Translations under genes and position numbers: made by a program | Shown: positions 12,333-24,315 of the stretch, in pieces | Position numbering within the stretch: position 1 is the stretch's first letter | Layout: the number at the start of each line of letters is the position of its first letter | DNA from: Zygnema cylindricum | Taxonomy: Eukaryota > Streptophyta > Zygnematophyceae > Zygnematales > Zygnemataceae | NCBI GenBank assembly: GCA_037447655.1 | Contig: JBBHKE010003028.1 | Coordinates: 55,383 to 119,382 of the forward strand | Reading direction: 5' to 3' | DNA: 64,000 nucleotides | Notes under the pieces: generated by a model | The model's database searches: none | What the model was told of the DNA's origin: nothing | Seen by the model: the letters and a program-made list of their open reading frames with translations, nothing else

Positions 12333-14175
12333 CCTTTCATTTTTCATTTTTCCTTCATGAAGCTTCAAGCGAATACTTTTATATTTAAGAAAGTGTATTA
12401 GATGACCAAAAATAATTTCATCTTGTTGATCATACATTTTATTTTGCATGCCACTTTTCATAAATCCGATCAAAGATTTTATCCACTTTCTCCCCTTTTC
12501 ATCCAACCAGAATCTACTTTCCCTTTTGCATTTCCAACAGTCAACCCCATCCCCAACCTGCAACACATACCCGGATGATAACCCTTTTACAGGCACATTT
12601 TCACAAGCGACATCACACCAAGTAGTGATGTCAAATCCATCCACCCCCAAATATTCCCAAAAAACACTAGTCCCCACTAAGTTCCTCCTAAGATCTACAT
12701 CTTTCGTACTCATATTTTTATCCATGATAATTACCCCATTTTCTGAACTTCCCTCACTCTCTCCTATGGAATTCTTTCCACTATCACTTTCTATTTTAAT
12801 TCCCAATAAATATTTTTTCTCCCCTAAACCTTTAGTCAAATATTTCTCTTCTCCCCTATCCTTTAAAAACCCCTCTAGAATTAATCCTCCCCTTTCCTCG
12901 GAATCCGTTGAAGTCTCCCTTTCCGACCAGTTTTTTGTTTCCAAAATATCTATGAAACAATCCTCAATATTTTGAACTCCCTCAAGTATCTCCTCTCTCT
13001 TTACTTCCCTTATACCTCCAAAAGCACAGTGTTGCTTTCGTGGAATTTCTGTGTGCTTTTCTCTCTTCCCCATACTACTAATCCGGAGAAGCTCTAAAAT
13101 ATCTTCATCCTCATTCTCCTCTTCCCTTTCTTCCTCCTCATCCACATTCCAACTTCTAAGTTTTTCCAAACAAGGGCATTCCTCCCTATAATGACCCGAT
13201 TCCCTACAAAAGAAGCAAACCCCCTTTTTCAAAGCTCCCGTGTCTTTTCCACTCCCTTTTTTTCCACCAAAGTTCCGATAAGGTTTACCTTTGTCTTTCT
13301 TCATCTCATCACGCTTCCGCTCGCCACCACCGTTCCTCTCATCACGCTTACGCTAATCACCGCCATTCCTCTCATCACGCTTCCGCCAATCACCACCAGC
13401 TGTAAATGCATTCACCCTGTCACTTCCCCTACGAAGCTCCAAAGTGCTTTCCCTCACAAGAATTATCCCCATGGTAAAGCTCCAAGTCCATGAGGAACAA
13501 TCAAGTGCCTGCCTACGACAAATGATGTTTTCGTACTCATCTGGGAGTTTCATAAGTAGTGTATTAATCTTACTCTCCTCAGATTCTACATATCCCGCAC
13601 TACCTAGCTCAACATATAATGCAGCAATATCATTGCAAAACTCTATCATGCTACCGCCTTTATAAACATAGGCCTTTATTTCCTGTTTTACTATTTGCTG
13701 CGTTTGAATAGTCTCACTCTTATAAATCTGACTTAGTGCTTCCCATATCGCTGAAGACTTGGTTAGACTTAAAAGAGTGATAGCTATCGACTTAGACACA
13801 TATCTAAGCATGAGATGTTTTGCTATAGTGATTTTGTATTCCCATATTTTTCTGTCATTTTCTTCAGTTTTAATCCCTACATGTGGTACCATAGCTGAGA
13901 GCCTAGCTCCCCTCACCATAGGTGTCCATTTTTCCTTCTCCCCTATTTCCCCATCCACGGAAAGGTTTTTCCCTTCACCTTCCGTTGCATCTGAACTCCG
14001 GATGATATTCTGGGCAGCCTCAGATGATTCTCCATAGTAAGCTCCTCCAAAGCCAGGTGGTGGACATCTCACTTGTCCCGCAACAATTCCCCATAAGTGC
14101 TTCTCGAAAAGCAATCCCTCCATTGTAAACGCCCAATAAGTGAAGCTTGTTCCATCAAACATAGGCACCCTAGAT

Positions 14176-14190
14176 GGTGGGCCCATAACC
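14176..14190 (-). promoter_or_regulatory. Primer-binding site of element B
   Basis: Minus-strand GGTTATGGGCCCACC touches the LTR end with no spacer. All 15 bases can pair with the plant initiator tRNA-Met anticodon arm as I know it. Confidence 0.8.
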
Positions 14191-15377
14191 TGAAACTGTG
14201 AGACCTCCATTGGCCCTCAGAGTAGGCAGATCCAAAGAAGCTAATCTAGATAGTGCCGACTCCAAACTTGATATAAACCCAAATGACCAACCCCTTGACA
14301 GTCAGAACCCCAATATAGATTCACCCCTGTGAAATAACACTTTCTGTGTGCTCAGTTCCACCACAGAATGCAAAGTTTGAATATGAGATTTGGACACATT
14401 CACCCACTTTGACTTTCCCTTAGAAATGCAGCCACCCTGGCAGACAAAACCTCTGACCGACTACACCCCTGTGAAGCGTGGACTCCCCTGAGTCTGCAGC
14501 AAAAAGAATCACTGAAAATGGTCAATTAAATTAATAATTATGGCTGGCCAAAGTTTGCCATTTATAAAAGGTGCTCTCTGGGAGAGGCAGCTACTTACCC
14601 AAAATTTTATAAGTCCTATTCTCTCTCTTAAACTCGATCTATTGAAGTACGGCACCAATCAAATTAGTGTGTTGTACAGAAAAGTACATGTGCCAGTGTA
14701 CTTTATGTACGGCCATTGTACAACATGGCCAAAATGTCGACACGTGTCATAGCCGGATTAGTTACCGCAATCTCCGGAGTCGCCACATTTCAACATTGTC
14801 GCGCCATGTGTCACATGACATGGTGTTGATTGAAAAACGCCAAAAGTACATAATCCGTGATCGCGGCGCCTATCGTGGCCGTCCGATCAAACCGGATACA
14901 ATTGTAGCCGTTGAAAATATACGTACGATATTTGTTTCGCGTTCGAAACAAATGCGCGGTATCCGTTTCATAAAATACATTAAATCGTACTCCGTACTAT
15001 ACAAAACTGTATCTATGCATTACGTATCTATTCCCGTTAGACGAACTAGTCTACGTGTACGAATATAAATATCTGTCAAACCTATTGTACTCTAGCACTG
15101 TATTTAGACTTGTTGGTTAAAGCAAACGGCTAGTTTGACGGACGGCAGGTACCAAGATCAAATCCTGGGTCCGTCACAGCTTTTAGATAACTCTATTAAG
15201 AATTGCCTGTCCACTTTGGACAGCGTAGGCAGCCATGGATCTAACTCCTCTTCAAGTCTTCAGTGACTGCGACAAGTGTGGGGACTTGAGTGAAGAGTTA
15301 GAGGTAGGTTGTTAGTGTCCCCTTTTTGCTTTTTAATTTTACAATCTCTAGACCTAGAAAATACTTAAATTTCAACA
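14191..15377 (-). repeat. 5' LTR of element B
   Basis: Partner of 11005-12190, with the same ends and the same internal landmarks (TATA at about 14566, leader hairpin 14481-14494, core at 15260-15277, tRNA-like hairpin at about 15136-15176). The gag ATG at 14210-14208 is 20 nt inside its 3' end. Confidence 0.85.
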
Positions 15378-16473
15378 TAGTAGATGTTCATAGGAGTTGT
15401 CGCCTTGAGGTTGGAAAAACAAGACTTGTTCCAACACATGTGTGCCGAAGCTCCGGTATCCATGATCCATCTTGTATCTTTTTGACCTTCCATAGCTGCG
15501 GCCATTGCAAATAATTCTGCTTCTTCACCTTGAGTATAAGACAATGGATCATCCTCTTCAATTGCAGAACCTGAGAAGAGAGCAGTTCCCCGAGAAGAGT
15601 TCCCAGAAAAGCCCTTATGATATGGACTATGTTGCCAGCCTGGACGATATAATCCTGTTTCATTTGCCTTTTTCAGCTTCGAACAGTACCTCTATCCATG
15701 TCCCTTTTCAGAGCAGTAAAAGCAAGTAGTAGACTTTCTATTTGGCTTATTGTTATACTGATTCTAATTCTGATTCCTATCATGATTTTTGTTCTGATTA
15801 AGTAAAGTTTTTCTGTCAAAATCTGTGTTCAAAGCTTCTACCTTTCTCTCTCCCTGAAGTATTTTAGTAGTTGCTTCCTCTTCTAAGATCAGATTGTATA
15901 CTAGTTGAAATGTCCAGCTAGACTTATCATGAGTTTTCAGCTGGACAGACACTTCTTTCATATTACTAGGGAGTCCTCTAACAAGTAAAGCAGCCTGCTA
16001 GAACTCAGGAAATGAGACACTCGCTGACGAATGTGCATCAATAAGAGCACAAAAGTTATCACAATATTCCACCATACTCCCCTCGGAGTATTTATAGTCC
16101 CAAATTTGTGTCCAGCCACCAGAAGTTTTTCCTGGACATTAGATTTCTCAAAAGCAGTTTTTAGTGATTCCGAAATTTCTTTTGCTTTCTTCACTTTGAG
16201 CCGAGACATAACCAAATTCTTTGAGATGCACAGAATCAGATTGTTTCGCGCCAATGAGTTTTTCTTCGCCTAGCTCAGTTCTTTTTCATCTAAAGTACCA
16301 TCGAAGACCCCCAACAAAAGAGCAATTTCAAATGTGTATTCAACCATTGCTGCCCAGTATGCATACTTTTGGCCATTGAATATGGGATTTCTTGATGAAA
16401 GGCCCATAACCTGTTGTTCTACAACCACATTAGCAGGAGGAGAGCCAGCAGCAGTAGTAGTGGAAGTAGACAT
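15378..16473 (-). pseudogene. gag: Copia D gag-protease remnant
   Basis: The minus-strand start at 16473 (MSTSTTTAAGSPPANVVVEQ) parallels element A. Gag continues in three shifted frames (16270-16473, 15958-16254, 15764-15961). The knuckle region near 15700-15740 is present in degraded form, and the protease site reads SWIPELRHTCV where a D-S/T-G-A motif is expected, so it is dead. The remnant resumes at 10931-11004 beyond element B. Everything from the integrase onward is absent. Confidence 0.75.
16400..16411 (-). promoter_or_regulatory. Primer-binding site of element D
   Basis: Minus-strand GGTTATGGGCCT abuts the LTR end (GAACAACA), the same placement as in A, B, C and F. Confidence 0.7.
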
Positions 16474-17398
16474 CTAAAACAGAAGTTATCAAGCACCCTA
16501 ATCAACAGCCAACTTCAAGATGCAAGAGAATGCAACTCAATGATCTATGCACACCCAAATTCTGCATAACAATTGTGAACACAGTGTAGAATCACTCCTC
16601 AAAGATTCAACTCAATTGATCTAGTCAACCATAAGATATTCACACTGCAGATTCACAAAAACTGCCTTAGTTGATTAATATCCCAAGACTTGGATAATCA
16701 AAATTTGTCTAAGTCCTAAGTTATATACTCACAGTGGGTATCTACTGGTCACACTAATTTATGTGACAGTACTACATTACTGTCCTATGCTACGACAAAG
16801 TATTAAAACTGTACTTACTATTCTAAGAGTGTTTCCAAAACCTAATTTTGCCATTTCTCTAAATCTGAATAGTGCGACACAATTTTAAATTAGCTAAACT
16901 ACAAATCCTGGTTTCCAGATATTTACAAATAGAAGACCGTACATTAAATGTTCGTCACGCTTAGTCAGCACTGGTCCATAGCATTCGGCTGACTGTTGTC
17001 GTGTAGTACGAAGCACTTGATACCGTCCAAGTGTGCTTCGTCATTTGTGGTTCATTCAGAATCGCGTCTGTTAAATCGATGTCAATCAACGACCCTTCTT
17101 GGTTGGCCGTACTATACTTTTCCAGATATGCAGTTTGTGTTTCGTTCGTCCGATTTCGTCAATCCGCTTGTTATTCTCCCGACACGTGTAACTGGTCATC
17201 GGCCCTACTTCGTGAAACCTACAACACCCTTTTCTTGCCGACGCGTGTCTAACTGGCCGTACAGTACACTCTCTTAGTCTTTTATTACTGTAACACTATT
17301 TGAGGTAAGTATTACAGGTTTTAATTTCCCAAAATATTTTAAGTCCTTAATTCCTCCTCACAGCTCTATCTAGTGAGTAAAGATTTCCAATTTCAACA
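16412..17398 (-). repeat. 5' LTR of Copia element D
   Basis: Runs TGTTGAAATTGG ... GAACAACA on the minus strand and matches the A LTR in landmarks, including the ACTAGATAGAG block, the GTAATACTTACCT block and the TATATAACTTAGGACTTAG start region. Clearly diverged from A, so these are separate insertions or an old duplication. Confidence 0.75.
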
Positions 17399-18666
17399 CC
17401 TTCTTGGCTTCAAGCCCTCCCTCTACACATGAATCATTGCTAGGAGAAGGCAAATTTGTTTGGCCTATAAGTAATTGGAGTGAGCTTCAGCGATGGCTAC
17501 ACTGCCCACCCCGCCTGAGTCCTTAGGACCTAAGCACGCCCCACATCTAACCAGTGGCCGCTGGCAGTGTGGTCACTTAGTTTCACTCTAATTCCCTACC
17601 ACTTCACATTGTGGTTCCACTGATACAGGCTAGAGCACCCTCACCGATCACGGCAGTCGATTTTCGGGTGAGCAAACTTCTCCTTCGTTTCTAACCAAAG
17701 CTTTGATACCATATATAATTGGATCTCCTACCTCTCAAAAAATCCCATTACTACAACCAATTTCAACCACACATTCCAAACATTGGAAAATACACATCCA
17801 CATTTAAAAGCACTCACACAAGGATAAACTTTAAATTAGAAGATGCTTTTGTCCACATAACATTAGCTTGGTCTCTTGCCCTCGTGGCTCAACCATTGTT
17901 TTTAAAGTGTTTTCCACTACTCTCAAATCTTAATAATTCTATCTCTTAACTTCTAAAATACTACTTAGTTTGTAAGAGATTTTAGTGCAAAAATGTTATT
18001 GCTCCAATTTGGTTTTAATCGCTCAGGACCAAGATCAGTCAAGTTTCCACAAAATTTTCCAGAGGAAAAGATGTTTACTCTCCTCTTAGAATTCACTATT
18101 TATCCATCATCGCCCTGGACTCGCCAAGCTAGAGTCAACCCTCTGGGCCAATCATTGATCAGCAAGGACTCAGACTGACCAATGCAAAAACGTGCGAAAT
18201 CTCTTACTAACTACGTAGCATTTGTAACCAATCAAACGCTACGTTTCACTACGTAACATTTACGTGCAAAAATGCGCGACAAACGAAACGCGAGTTCGCA
18301 CGAACGTGCGTTGCAAATTTCACAAGCGAAAGTTCTTACGAATTTCCATAAACTGGAAGTGACGTTTCGTACTAAAAATTGTTCAAAACGAATTGTGCGT
18401 ACAAAACAAAATATTGATTTCGTTTAGTACTTGATAAACGTACGCCTTAAATTCCGCTGATAGTTTGACCCTAAACCCGTAACAATGAACACCCAATCGT
18501 TATTTTGACCTCGCGCTGTCGCCTAAATACACCAATCACTATATCTTTTAAAATTCACCCCCAAATCGTGCGATTCTTTTGCGAACGTCTATCAAATTCA
18601 AAACTCTATTTTCGTAACACTTAAATACCCATTTATGAACAAGTTTGATCCACTATTACTGTTACA
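17399..18666 (-). mobile_element. Gypsy 5' LTR, primer site and leader, right copy
   Basis: The LTR proper spans about 17712-18666 on the minus strand, starting TGTAACAGTAATAG. The primer-binding site TGGTATCAAAGC (17700-17711) pairs with the 3' end of initiator tRNA-Met, the usual plant LTR-element primer. Leader sequence continues to 17399, where element D begins. It belongs with the pol remnant at 4560-6849. Confidence 0.75.
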
Positions 18667-18978
18667 CAAACCTTATGCAGTTAGCATTGGTCCTAGAATA
18701 ATAGGATAGAGCTGACCGCTACCGGCCAACTTAACGAACGACAGGTACCAGAATCAAATCCTAGGTCCATCAAGTATCTTTTTAGTAACCTACTAAAAAC
18801 AACTGCCTGCTAAACTAAGGCAGCCATGGTTCAACCACTCTCTCTATCCTTCAGTGACTACAACAAGTATGCTAGCTAGAGAAAGGAGGTGGAGGCAGGC
18901 TGTCCACCTTTTTCTTTTCCTTTTTATACTGATATATTTAGACCTAGAAAATACTCAATAAATCTAGTAATTTCAACA
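18667..18978 (-). repeat. 3' LTR fragment of Copia element F
   Basis: Matches the promoter-distal part of the F 5' LTR (about 25030-25351). Only the end nearest the TGTTGAAATT terminus is left; the rest is cut off exactly where the Gypsy LTR ends. Carries the conserved core (18850-18867) and the tRNA-like hairpin (about 18734-18773). Confidence 0.8.
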
Positions 18979-20775
18979 CTCCCCTAACTTTTTAGTCTAA
19001 CTTTAACTTCAATTTTAGTCCACATTTTTCTCTGCAATATTTTAATTTGAGAGAAGGCAATGGTTTTGTCATTATATCAGCCACCATTTCCTCATCATAT
19101 CTATATACAAGATTCACAATTTTACCCTCAACTTTTTCTCTCACAAATCTCAATCTTATGTCCATATGCTTAGCCTTGAAACGATGTTTTGGATTAGCTG
19201 CGATTGCAATGGCAGCTTGATTATCACAAAATACTTCATGCACTCCCTCCTTCATATACCCTAGTTCTTGCAACAAGGATTTCACCCACATTAACTCTTT
19301 CATTGCAGAACAAGAGGCCATGTACTCAACCTCCATAGTTGACTGAGCAACTACCTTTTGTTACTTGCTTCTCGAACAACAAGCAACTTCCCCCACATAG
19401 AACACATACCCCAAAGTGCTTCTTCTCATAAGTGCATCCCCCATAACTGGCATCACTCCAAGTAGTGATATCAGTGTGCTCCCCTCCCAAATTCAACCAT
19501 AACTCTCTGGTTCCTACCATATATCTTATGACTCTCTTGGCTGCCTCCCAATCTCTTTTCCTAGGATCGTTAAGACCCTTACCGAGGACTCCTACAGTTG
19601 CGCTATGTCCATCCTTGTACAGTTGATAAAAAAAATCAAACTTCCTACGACCTGTCTATAAGGGATAGACTTTATAAACTCTCTCTCCTTTGGACTCATC
19701 TAATCATCTAAGATTGTCACTCCTTTTTCTACACTCCCATCACTTACTTTCTTCAAGTCCATGGGAGTGGTACAATTGTTTGCCTTTTCCATTTGGAATT
19801 TCTCAAGCATATTACATATTGCTTCTTTTTGAGTAAGTCTGATAATCGTTTCCCCCCTATCTCTCTCCATTTGGATCCCCAAAATATATCTTGCCTCCCC
19901 TAAATCTTTCATATCAAATCTGCTTCTAAGATCTTTCTTTAACTTATTGATCTTTTCCAAAGATTTACTCAACACAAGCAAATCATCCACTAAATTGCAA
20001 TAAAAATGACACCATTCTCATCTTCAAACATATAGATGGAATGGTCAGAGCTGATCCAAATATATCTCAAACTGGTGAGAAACTCATCTAGTTTCTTATT
20101 CCACTGTCGGGGTGCCTGCTTTAGTCAATATAAGGACTTTATGAGCCTGCAGTCTTTGCTTTCTTCTCATTCCTCCACAAATCCCTCTGGTTGCCTCATA
20201 AAAATTTCTTCCTCTAACTCACCATTTAGAAAGGCATTCTTAATATCCATCTGGTGTATTTCCATGTCTTCCGCTATTGCTAGACTGAGGAGAATCCTTA
20301 CTGATGAGAACTGAACAACTGGAGTAAAAGTCTCCTCATAATCAATCCCCTTCTTTTGGGTGAACCCATTCGTTGCCAACCGAGCCTTATATTTATCTGT
20401 GGTATTATTTGGGTTCAGTTTTAGTTTAAACACCCATTTACACCCAATCGGTTTTCTGTCCGGAGGACAATTCGCTAGTTCCCAAGTATTTACTTCCATG
20501 ATAGAGGCAATCTCATCATTCATAGCTTTAACCCATCTGTTTTTCTCAAGACTGTTTAATGCCTCCATGTATGACTGAGGCTCATCTTGGTGAGATAGCT
20601 TAGTTACCTTGTGAGCGACCTGTTTTTCTTGAATCTTTTTGCTGCTCCTTCTCCCTCCCTCAAACTCTGAAGCTTGGATGGAGGGAAGTCTTGGATTTCT
20701 CCTTACTGTCTCATCAGCTCCCCTATCCATGCAAGCCGGTTCCAATTCTTCCTCTTCTGTCTTCTCGAAGTTCAT
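18979..20775 (-). pseudogene. pol: Copia F reverse transcriptase and RNaseH remnant
   Basis: The RT begins at about 20600 with WELANCPPDRKPIGCKWVF and continues through RYKARLATNGF, IDYEETFTPVV, MDIKNAFLNGELEEEIFM, then MDDLLVLSKS (catalytic YVDD-type Asp pair present) and CTTPMDLKK. RNaseH follows with DITTWSDASYGGC, VEYMASCSAMKELMWV, CDNQAAI and DIRLRFVREKV near 18990-19480. Stops and frameshifts lie near 19530, 19690, 20000 and 20160. The AAAAAGTTAGGGGAG tract before 18978 is the likely polypurine tract. Confidence 0.85.
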
Positions 20776-21697
20776 AGGAATATGTGAGGTTTCCGGTGGG
20801 TCTCCTGTATCTTAGATCTCCTCTAAATCTGCAATCCCATGTTTCTTTCATGTCCGTTTCAGGAAGGACAGTGTCCTCCTCACCTTTAGACTCAAATCTG
20901 AATCTTATCTTCTTGCTATATTTAAAGGGGTCAAATGACTTCCCTTCATCTATGACAACTAGGTGTTTGACCAGAATGATATCTCTCTTTGCTAAGTCAT
21001 AGACTCTATATCCCTTAACATCCTCATAATATCCTACAAAGTGTCCAGGTTTTCCCTTAGCATCTAGTTTCCAATATTTCCTACCCGTGTCAAGACTGTA
21101 AACTTAGCTACCAAATACTTTATGGTGAGAGATATCTGGTTTCCTTCGAACCAATCTCTCATAAGGTGTCATTCCCTTTACAGCTGAGGTAAGGACTCTA
21201 TTTTTAATGTAGTTGGCACAGTTCATGGCTTCTGCCCAAAATCTCTTTTCTATTTTCTTGTCGACCAACATACTTCATGCACTATCTCCTAGTGTTCGGT
21301 TCAACCTCTCAACTACCCTATTTTGTTTCGGGTTATACGATACGGTTTTCTGGTGCTGAACTCCCTCATCTCTCAAGTATTCCTCAAACAGGTTAGAGAT
21401 ATATTCCCCCCCATTATCACTTTTTATTCTCTTAATGGGGGTTCCATGCAACTTCTCACTCCAGGCTTTATATTCTTTGAAGTAAGTTGATGTTCCAGGC
21501 TTTGTTTTTAGGAAGTAGACTCTAGAGTCTCAAGACCATTCATTGGTTATCTTCAACATAAACATTTTTAATCCAACTGAAGGTACTTTTGCAGGTCCCC
21601 AGATTTCTGTGTGGACCAAATGTAGTACTTTCTCACCTCTATATGTGGCGGCTTTGGGAAAAGGAAGTTTGTGAGCCTTACCTTGAGCAAAACCATT
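20776..21697 (-). pseudogene. pol: Copia F integrase remnant, distal part
   Basis: No long frame survives, but short stretches read as Copia integrase on the minus strand: the AERLNR-type region near 21300, the DNGGEY region near 21400-21420, the KVYFLK-type region near 21500 and the WGPAKVPSVG-type region near 21570-21600. At 21697 it is interrupted by solo LTR G and continues at 22696. Confidence 0.65.
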
Positions 21698-22695
21698 GTT
21701 GAAATCACTAGATTTAGGGGAGGTATTTTCTAGGTCTTAATTAAACTAAGTAAGAAAAGAATGGCAGAGGTAGCTTGCCTCCACCTTCTCTCTCTGACCC
21801 CCATACTTGTTGTAGTCACTGAAGGAAAGAGAGGGTGGTGGAGCCATGGTTGCCTTAGCTCCATAAGCAGGGCTTGAGAGTGACCTAAGTCACTCTCAAC
21901 TAAAAAGGTTGAGTCCAGCAGGACTCGAACCTGCGACCGGTAGGGCGAGGCGTAGCCGTCAACCCTTACCAGTCTGTCGTAGTAGTCCGTTAGGATACAT
22001 AGGGTTCGATAGCTATTTAAACATTAGCTATAACATTAATCCGATTAACGGAATACCAAATTAAAGACATAGAGACTGGTTTGGTTTTAGTACGCACGAA
22101 ACAAATGTACCGGACATTTGCTATTTTTCACGGCGAACATTAAAAGCCGGTTTAGGATCCAACGGCCCGCACCATCGGTGGGATCCCGGTATGGCCGTCT
22201 TGGCGGTTTGTGGATGTAACATGACCTGTCAACACGTGGCAAGATATCATTGGGAAGCGGGAATCGCGGGGAGCATAAGGGCAAGTCCAAAGGAGACAGA
22301 TATCCCCTCCATGGCCTTATTGTAGACCAGCCGTACAGAAAGTACATCGAGCATAGTACTTGTATGTACTGAACAGTCTTCTGATTCGTTCGTACATTAG
22401 TAGATAGGGGTTGTGAGAGGGGTTTAGAACTTAGAGAATTGAGGAGGTAGCCGCCTCTCTCCTCACAAGCTTGTATATATATTGGCATTTTTGCCACTTG
22501 ATAATTAATCGCCTGGTAAGGCGTTTTCAGTGATTCTTTTTGCTGTGGACTCAGGGGAGTCTAGACTGCACAGGGGTGCAGTCAAGTTATCTATTTATGT
22601 GCTAGGATAGCAGTTGCCTTCGTTGAAAGTGGGTTAGTCAAAAACTACCTAGAGGCTTTCTCATTCTTGGTCCAAATGGAGGACACAAAATTGCA
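21698..22695 (+). mobile_element. Solo LTR G inserted in element F
   Basis: Runs TGTTGAAATCAC ... GGACACAAAATTGCA. Flanks ACCAT and ACCAC look like a 5-bp target duplication with one change, and removing the LTR rejoins the F integrase sequence. Contains the core 21805-21822, a tRNA-like double hairpin (21905-21965), GATTCG and TAGTAGATAG start-region blocks, TATA (TGTATATATATTGG, about 22471) and leader hairpins at 22549-22562 and about 22566-22584. Confidence 0.85.
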
Positions 22696-24315
22696 ACCAC
22701 TCAATCATCCATCATTTCATTATCCCCAAACTGAATGCCTTCTACTACCCCAAGCTTTTTCATTTCCTTCAACCTATCAAAATGCACATGCCCCAACCGC
22801 TTATGCCAAATCATCAATTTAGGAACACCAACATAGTAAGCATTCTTCTTTTCATTACTCAAGTTAAGCCTAAATATTCCTTGGATACCCTTATCTGCCG
22901 TAAAGTAAACTTCTTCCCCATACTTAGCTGTAAAGACTCCCTTTCTAGTGAAGGTATCAAACTCTTTGTCATCTCACACAGACGTAGAGACAAGATTTTT
23001 ACTCAGCTGAGGAGTGTAGAGTACATTTTAGAATTTGAGTATAAAAGTCTTACACTCCACTAAGACTTTCATATCTACTGACCCCCCTAGACATTTGGTA
23101 ACCACTCTCCCATCCCCATACTTTATCTCTACAGTAGGGATCTTTCTTAGCTTAGTGAAGAGTTGTTTATCACAATACACATGCATGGATGTAATTGAGT
23201 CTATGATCCATCCTCCCTGTGGAGCTTCCCGAATTGCTCCAACGGCACACTTCTGTCTTCGAGGGATCTCCTTCTCCTCTAGACTCTCGTCAAGGAGAAG
23301 CTTCCCATCCTCCTCAGAGGACTCGTCCTTGGTTTCTCTTGTCACTTTTGTGTCCACAAGTGCTTTTTTCTTCCCTCAGGAAGAACCCCCTCCACGGTTC
23401 TCTTGGAGCCTTAGCTCCGACAGATTGACACAATCCGCGATGAAGTGTCCCAGCTTTTTGCAAAAATGACAAAGGCTTTTTGGGGACCTCTGTCCTCCAA
23501 GTTGATATCTTTCCCCTTTGTACGGTTTCTTCGGGTCCTTCCCCCATCGATCCCTTCTTGGAGCTAGAGCTTGAATGCTCTTTCCTCCTCTCCTAATCTC
23601 CATGGTGTTTTCGTGCACAAGAATCATCTGGACCACTGTATTCCACTTCCATGTACTATCAGTCATTTCCTGTACTTGGTACACTATGTTCTCGTACTCG
23701 TTTGGTAACTTCATGATGAGAGTATCAACTTTCATCTTCATTGTACTTGTCCACCCGACACTTTCCATCTGCATATACAAACAAGAAAGATCATTACAAT
23801 AATATAACATCTTTCCTCTTTTGTAAGTGTAACTCGCTAGCTTTTCCTCAGCCAACTCAAGCTCCTTAATAGTACCAGCTCTATAGATCTCCACCAAACT
23901 TAACCAGAACTCCCCGACCTTGTAAATGTGAAGGTGAGAGGTGGCCAAAGCTTGAGTGAGGTGCCTTAGAATGAAGTTCTTGGCAGCCATGTTTACGTCT
24001 TCCTATATTTGAGTATCATTCTCCACAGTCTTCACGGGCTCCGCTCCCAGTGTTGTGGCAATAGGAGTGACGGGTGTCTCTTTCCCTTTCCCCTTTTTGG
24101 ACACACTGCTGTCCCCATCATCTGCCTCCTCCGCTGAAGCAGTCGCTGCTGCAAAAAACCTTACTATTATAAATCCTGGTGGAGTTCCCGAAGGTGGACG
24201 TTTCACTTTCCCACTGATGATACCCCAGTATCGTTTTTCGCAAAAGCCCCCATCATCCCAATATAAGAACCTAGATCCATTGAAGGTGGGCACCCTAGTG
24301 GGTGGGCCCATAACC
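22696..24315 (-). pseudogene. gag: Copia F gag, protease and integrase N-terminal remnant
   Basis: Gag starts at 24335 inside the LTR with QVMGPPTRVPTFNG, is interrupted by frameshifts near 24270 and 24000, and continues (23376-23990) to the knuckle CHFCKKLGHFIADC near 23430-23475. The protease site reads GWIIDSITSMHVY, where DSGAS is expected, so the glycine is lost. A stop ends the frame near 23028. The GAG-pre-integrase HKRLGHVHF-like region is at about 22770-22830. Close relative of J. Confidence 0.8.
24301..24315 (-). promoter_or_regulatory. Primer-binding site of element F
   Basis: Minus-strand GGTTATGGGCCCACC directly next to the LTR end; 15 of 15 bases can pair with the initiator tRNA-Met anticodon arm. 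Confidence 0.8.

Larger units (their letters stand above)
12219..14210 (-). pseudogene. gag: gag-RNaseH fusion frame of element B
   Basis: One frame runs from ATG at 14210 (inside the LTR) to 12219, broken only by an in-frame TAG at about 13351-13353. Order: N-terminus with QVMGPPSRVPMFDG, capsid region (VKQEIKAYVYKGGSMIEFCND, LMKLPDEYENII), CCHC knuckle CFFCRESGHYREEC at about 13170-13215, an acidic segment, and IPRKQHCAFGGIREV. In J that last block directly precedes the protease motif. Here the protease, integrase and most of RT are missing, and the frame passes to RT-tail and RNaseH remnants (LGEKKYLLGI, FDITTWCDV, GDGVDCW). The C-terminus runs into an (AT)n tract read as Ile-Tyr repeats. 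Element C has the same layout. Confidence 0.8.
11005..15377 (-). mobile_element. Copia element B: complete gag-only derivative with TAGTA duplication
   Basis: Both LTRs are present (11005-12190 and 14191-15377) and similar by eye, with only scattered mismatches, so the insertion is comparatively young. The flanking 5-bp duplication TAGTA is perfect (11000-11004 and 15378-15382). The 2-kb interior codes for gag and a residual RNaseH part only. Protease, integrase and most of RT are deleted. The element sits inside element D. Mobilisation would need proteins in trans (inference). Confidence 0.9.

Noticed and set aside
12448-12975. Plus-strand 175-codon frame, and others antisense to gag (13759-14037, 29549-30037)
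   Set aside because: They lie antisense to recognisable gag/RNaseH codons of minus-strand elements and have no domain signature.
21905-21965. A tRNA gene (minus strand, GGTTCGAGTCC B-box-like)
   Set aside because: Only about 58 nt with acceptor-like ends and a T arm; no anticodon arm. It lies at the position of the hairpin found in all related LTRs.
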